This document shows positions 60,279 through 64,000 of a stretch of DNA of 64,000 bases, piece by piece. The notes below the pieces were generated by a model. The model was given only the letters and a program-made list of their open reading frames with translations. It was not told where the DNA came from and searched no databases. This stretch comes from JALORV01 sp963766365 (GTDB taxonomy: Bacteria; Pseudomonadota; Gammaproteobacteria; Burkholderiales; Burkholderiaceae_F), in assembly GCA_963766365.1 (NCBI GenBank), contig CAVXZK010000003.1:1-64000 (forward strand), in the 5' to 3' direction. Position 1 is the stretch's first letter. Each line of letters begins with the position of its first letter. The position numbers and the translations under genes were made by a program.

Positions 60279-61964
60279 CTAGAACAATTTCTCGTCCGTG
60301 ATCGCGCCCTTGCTGGCGGTTGAAGCCAGTTTGGCGAATTTGGCGAGCACGCCCTTGGTGTAGCGCGGCGCTGGCTGTTTCCAGGCGGCACGGCGTCGAT
60401 CGATCTCCGCGTCGTCGACGTTCAACTGCAGCAGCAGCTTGTGCGCGTCGATCGTGACCGCATCGCCTTCGTGGATCAGCGCAATCGTGCCTCCGACATA
60501 GGCCTCGGGTGCGACGTGGCCGACGACCATGCCCCAGGTGCCGCCAGAGAAGCGCCCGTCGGTGATGAGCCCCACGCTTTCTCCGAGGCCCTTGCCGATC
60601 AAGGCGGAGGTGGGCGACAGCATTTCGCGCATGCCCGGCCCGCCCCTCGGCCCCTCATAGCGGATCACGAGCACGTCGCCCGGCTTGATACGGTCGGCGA
60701 GGATCGCTTCCATCGCGCCGTCTTCGGAGTCGAATACGCGCGCCGGTCCGGTGATCGACGGGTTCTTCAGGCCGGTGATCTTGGCAACGCAGCCTTCGGG
60801 CGAGAGATTGCCCTTCAGGATCGCAAGATGTCCCTGAGCGTACATCGGCTTGGAAAACGGCCGGATCACGTCCTGGTCGGCGCGCGGCTCGGCCGGGATG
60901 TCGGCCAGCATCTGCGCCATCGTCTTGCCGGTGATCGTCATGCAATTGCCGTGCAGGAGGCCGTTCGCAAGCAGGATCTTCAGCACCTGCGGAATGCCGC
61001 CGGCGGTGTGCAGGTCAGTGGCGACATACTTCCCCGAGGGTTTCAGGTCGCACAGCACCGGCACCTTGCGACGAACGCGCTCGAAGTCGTCGATGGTCCA
61101 GGCAATGCCGGCGGAGTGCGCGATCGCCAGGTAATGCAGCACCGCGTTGGTACTGCCGCCGACCGCCATGATCAGGGTCACGGCATTCTCGATCGACTCG
61201 CGCGTGATGATGTCGCTAGGACGCAGGTTCTTCTTCACCGCCTCGACCAGGACGCGCGCCGCCTCGCGCGTGCTCTCGACTTTCTCGTCGTCCGGGTTCG
61301 CCTGCGTCGATGAGTACAGCAGGCTCATGCCGAGCGCCTCGAACGACGAACTCATCGTGTTCGCGGTGTACATGCCGCCGCAGGAACCCGAGCCCGGGAT
61401 GCAGCGCCGCTCGATCTCCTTGAAGTCGGTTTCGTTGAGCCGCCCGGCGGTGAATTCACCGACCGCCTCGAACGCCGACACGATGGTCAGGTCCTTGTCC
61501 TTGTAGCGGCCCGGCTTGACGGTGCCGCCGTAGACATAGATCGCAGGCACGTTGCAGCGGGCGATGCCCATCATGCCGCCCGGCATGTTCTTGTCGCATC
61601 CACCTATGACGATGACGCCGTCCATCCACTGGCCGTTCACGCAGGTCTCGACGCAGTCGGCAATCACCTCGCGCGACACCAGCGAATACTTCATGCCTTC
61701 GGTGCCCATGCCGATACCGTCGGAAATCGTCGGCGTGCCGAATACCTGCGAGTTGGACTTGCACGCCGCGATTTCCTCGATGGCCGCGTCCGCCAGCCTC
61801 TGCAGCCCGGAGTTACACGGCGTGATCGTCGAATGGCCGTTGGCCACGCCGATCATCGGCTTGTCGAAGTCTTCGTCCTTGTAGCCCATCGCGTAGTACA
61901 TCGCGCGGTTGGCGGAGCGGGCGACGCCGTGGGTCACGTGCTTCGATCGTTCGTTGTTCGGCAT
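60279..61964 (-). CDS. ilvD: Dihydroxy-acid dehydratase
   Basis: IlvD dehydrates dihydroxy-acids in branched-chain amino acid and pantothenate synthesis, using an Fe-S cluster. The 561-residue protein has TPCNSGLQRLAD with the first Cys, VIGGCDKNMPGGMM and GSGSCGGMYTANTMS. It also has MITDGRFSGG-like LITDGRFSGGTWGMVVGH. ATG 61964 is chosen; an upstream start adds 14 residues. Confidence 0.96.
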   Translation of the reverse strand: MPNNERSKHVTHGVARSANRAMYYAMGYKDEDFDKPMIGVANGHSTITPCNSGLQRLADAAIEEIAACKSNSQVFGTPTISDGIGMGTEGMKYSLVSREVIADCVETCVNGQWMDGVIVIGGCDKNMPGGMMGIARCNVPAIYVYGGTVKPGRYKDKDLTIVSAFEAVGEFTAGRLNETDFKEIERRCIPGSGSCGGMYTANTMSSSFEALGMSLLYSSTQANPDDEKVESTREAARVLVEAVKKNLRPSDIITRESIENAVTLIMAVGGSTNAVLHYLAIAHSAGIAWTIDDFERVRRKVPVLCDLKPSGKYVATDLHTAGGIPQVLKILLANGLLHGNCMTITGKTMAQMLADIPAEPRADQDVIRPFSKPMYAQGHLAILKGNLSPEGCVAKITGLKNPSITGPARVFDSEDGAMEAILADRIKPGDVLVIRYEGPRGGPGMREMLSPTSALIGKGLGESVGLITDGRFSGGTWGMVVGHVAPEAYVGGTIALIHEGDAVTIDAHKLLLQLNVDDAEIDRRRAAWKQPAPRYTKGVLAKFAKLASTASKGAITDEKLF

Positions 61965-62054
61965 GGGCTGCGGTGCTGAAGGAGGGATGGAGAAGCGAAC
62001 AGGCAATAATAGGCCAAGGCTTCATCCGGAGCCTCCTCCCGCAGAGAGTCCAGC

Positions 62055-62852
62055 GTGCCTGCAGTCCACCACTTCGATCCCGTTGCCTTTTCCCTCGGCC
62101 CGCTCACCGTCCGCTGGTACGGGCTGATGTACCTGATCGGGTTCGCGCTCTTCCTCATCCTGGGCAAACTGCGTTCGCGCGACACCTGGCGCGGGATGAG
62201 TTCGCAGGACGTCGACGACCTGCTGTTCTACGGCATGATCGGAGTCATCGTCGGCGGGCGCCTGGGGCACGTGATCTTCTACGGGCCGCTGTCGCACTAC
62301 CTGGCGAACCCGCTCGAGATATTCGCGGTGTGGAAGGGTGGCATGGCATCGCACGGCGGCATTATTGGCGTCATCCTGGCGATGTGGTGGTTTGCGCGCA
62401 GCCGCAAGAAATCGTTCCTCACCGTGGCTGACTTCGTCGTGCCGCTGGTACCGCTGGGACTCGGCGCCGGGCGCATCGGCAATTACATCAACGGCGAGTT
62501 GTGGGGCCGGGTAGCCGACCCGGCGCTGCCGTGGGCAATGATCTTCCCGCAGGCGGGCGACAACCTGCCGCGCCATCCGTCGCAGCTCTACCAGTTCGCG
62601 CTCGAAGGACTGCTGCTGTTCGCGATCCTGTGGCTGTACTCGCGCAAGCCGCGACCCGCCGGCACCGCCGGCAGCCTGTTCCTGATCGGCTACGGGGTGC
62701 TGCGCATCATCGGCGAGGTCTTCCGCGAGCCGGAAGCACTGTACGGAGCCATGCCGCTTGGGCTGTCGGCGGGGCAGTGGCTGTCCGTGCCGATGGTGCT
62801 GATCGGCATGGCCTGCTTTGCCTACTTCTGGCGGCGGCCCACTCCCCGCTGA
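62055..62852 (+). CDS. lgt: Prolipoprotein diacylglyceryl transferase
   Basis: Lgt adds diacylglycerol from phosphatidylglycerol to the lipobox Cys of prolipoproteins in the inner membrane. The 265-residue protein has seven membrane helices, LTVRWYGLMYLIGF, IVGGRLGHVIFY, KGGMASHGGIIGV with the catalytic His, and GLGAGRIGNYINGELWGR, the family signature. It starts at GTG 62055 and is divergent from ilvD. Confidence 0.96.
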   Translation: MPAVHHFDPVAFSLGPLTVRWYGLMYLIGFALFLILGKLRSRDTWRGMSSQDVDDLLFYGMIGVIVGGRLGHVIFYGPLSHYLANPLEIFAVWKGGMASHGGIIGVILAMWWFARSRKKSFLTVADFVVPLVPLGLGAGRIGNYINGELWGRVADPALPWAMIFPQAGDNLPRHPSQLYQFALEGLLLFAILWLYSRKPRPAGTAGSLFLIGYGVLRIIGEVFREPEALYGAMPLGLSAGQWLSVPMVLIGMACFAYFWRRPTPR

Positions 62853-62879
62853 GTCAACGGCACGGCAATCAGCTGAGCG

Positions 62880-64000
62880 ATGACCCTGATCCACTCCATC
62901 CGTGACGCCGCCCAGCGGCTGATCGCCCAGCGCGAGCTGGACGCTCTGCTGCGCACCTGCCGCCACCTGGTTTCGGCCCGCGGAGAGGCGGACAGTGCGG
63001 GCCTGGCCGCACAGGTGATCGACCACTACCGCAAGCTGCCTGAAGCGGCTCATTTGAGTTTCTTCGAGGCGCTGGCCGCTGGTTTCAATCCGGACCCGAT
63101 CGAGGTGCTGGCGTCCGCAAAGCGTTATGCCGAGTCGCAGCACGCGGACGCGCTGGTGGAACTGATGTCCGTCTCCGAGCCTCCACGCCAGGAACTGCTG
63201 CGCCGCATAAACCGGGCGCCCGGCGGGACGGCCGCGATCGTGCAGATGCGACGTGCCCTGCTGCGCGCGCTGGACGCGCATCCGCAACTCGGGGCTGTGG
63301 AAGCGGATCTCCTCCATCTGTTGTCGTCCTGGTTCAACCCCGGATTTCTCGAAATGCAGCAGGTCGACTGGACGTCGCCGGCACGGCTGCTCGAGAAGAT
63401 CATCCAGCACGAAGCCGTCCATGCGATCGATGGCTGGGACGACCTGCGTCGCCGGTTGCAGCCCGACCGCCGCTGCTTTGCGTTCTTCCATCCGCAGTTG
63501 CCGGGCGAACCGCTGATCTTCGTCGAAGTCGCGCTGCTCGATACGATTCCTCAGGCGATCGGCCCGTTGATCGAGAAGAACTCCACGCCAAGCGACGCGC
63601 ATCGATTCAAGGTGGCTGCTTTCTATTCGATCAGCAACTGCCAGCCGGGCCTGCGCGGCGTCTCGCTGGGCAACTTCCTGATCAAGCGGGTGGCCGAGCG
63701 GCTGCAGGCCGAGATTCCTTCGATAAAGACGTTCTGCACGCTATCGCCGCTGCCGGGCTTCACCCGATGGCTCGACGCCGACCAGGCCGTCATGCATGTC
63801 CGCCTGCGCGCGCCGTTGCGTGAGCGGTGGCAGGCGGCACGTGATGAGCTCAAGCTGGGCGAGGAGCGCATCGCAGACCGCCTGGAATCGCACTGGCTCC
63901 CCGAGAAAGCCTCAGACCAGGAGCGCGCCGCGCTGCTGACCCTGGCGTCGATCTACCTGACCGAGGCGTCGCCGACGCGCGACGGCGATTCGGTGGCGAA
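62880..64000 (+). CDS. mcd: Malonyl-CoA decarboxylase, partial at window end
   Basis: ATG 62880 opens a frame that runs to the end of the window (373 codons). It has an N-terminal helical domain and then the catalytic domain: VHAIDGWDDLRRRLQPDRR, CFAFFHPQLPGEPLIFVEVA, FYSISNCQPGLRGVSLGNFL and FCTLSPLPGFTRWL. The last contains the Ser-x-x-Pro of malonyl-CoA decarboxylases, which yield acetyl-CoA and CO2. The remaining C-terminus lies outside. It is 27 bases after lgt and may be co-transcribed. Confidence 0.9.
   Translation, partial: MTLIHSIRDAAQRLIAQRELDALLRTCRHLVSARGEADSAGLAAQVIDHYRKLPEAAHLSFFEALAAGFNPDPIEVLASAKRYAESQHADALVELMSVSEPPRQELLRRINRAPGGTAAIVQMRRALLRALDAHPQLGAVEADLLHLLSSWFNPGFLEMQQVDWTSPARLLEKIIQHEAVHAIDGWDDLRRRLQPDRRCFAFFHPQLPGEPLIFVEVALLDTIPQAIGPLIEKNSTPSDAHRFKVAAFYSISNCQPGLRGVSLGNFLIKRVAERLQAEIPSIKTFCTLSPLPGFTRWLDADQAVMHVRLRAPLRERWQAARDELKLGEERIADRLESHWLPEKASDQERAALLTLASIYLTEASPTRDGDSVA

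Noticed and set aside
62022..63602. Minus-strand ORF of 526 codons opposite lgt and the malonyl-CoA decarboxylase
   Set aside because: Antisense shadow of two clear genes; low-complexity composition.

Overview
The window is high-GC bacterial DNA. From about 6.1 kb to the right end it reads as a chromosome segment of a betaproteobacterium, most likely of the order Burkholderiales. The evidence is a tripartite tricarboxylate transporter with a Bug-type binding protein, the cluster hda/pcnB/folK/deoxynucleoside kinase/panB/panC, tgt-queA with yajC-secD-secF, a short (type 2) ArgC, a small Trp-rich protein and a complete LIV operon. The left 6.1 kb looks different and may be foreign, or may be a chimeric join.

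Region 1 (1-6126): fragments of an ECF-like sigma factor, an integrase-type transposase, a nucleotide-sugar epimerase, a GT2 glycosyltransferase, a multi-span membrane protein and a SAM methyltransferase. Almost every one is broken by at least one frameshift. A GC-rich hairpin block follows. The segment ends inside tctA, which loses its last third at about 6126.

Region 2 (6127-40374): ordinary chromosomal genes. They cover tricarboxylate uptake (tctCBA), a CaiB-type CoA-transferase, purB, dsbB, a cytochrome c'/cytochrome b561 pair, the Sec accessory complex, queuosine synthesis (tgt, queA, later queG), pantothenate and folate genes, poly(A) polymerase, hda, a divergent purM-like gene, miaA, mutL, dedA, amiC and tsaE. 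A 65-codon HAD phosphatase remnant lies between hda and pcnB.

Region 3 (40375-44972): a tRNA-Thr(CGT) gene, then about 4.5 kb with a CLC channel, a MarR regulator and a glucokinase. It is closed by a degenerate copy of the tRNA 3' part (26 of 30 bases at the end). This looks like the scar of an integrated element with no recognisable integrase.

Region 4 (44973-64000): an NAD(P)-dependent epimerase, a ferredoxin-type flavin reductase, and an acetyltransferase-argC-paiB operon preceded by a 24-codon arginine-rich ORF and a strong intrinsic terminator, a possible attenuator. A transglutaminase/MerT deletion scar is followed by a GDCCVxC cysteine-rich protein. Then come a hemerythrin gene with an FNR-type box, a SOUL haem protein, a periplasmic DsrE protein, the LIV transporter (livK-H-M-G-F, with a duplicated livF 5' end), a D-amino-acid-dehydrogenase-like flavoprotein, a cytochrome c, ilvD, lgt and the start of a malonyl-CoA decarboxylase gene. 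I saw no rRNA genes, CRISPR arrays or intact insertion sequences.
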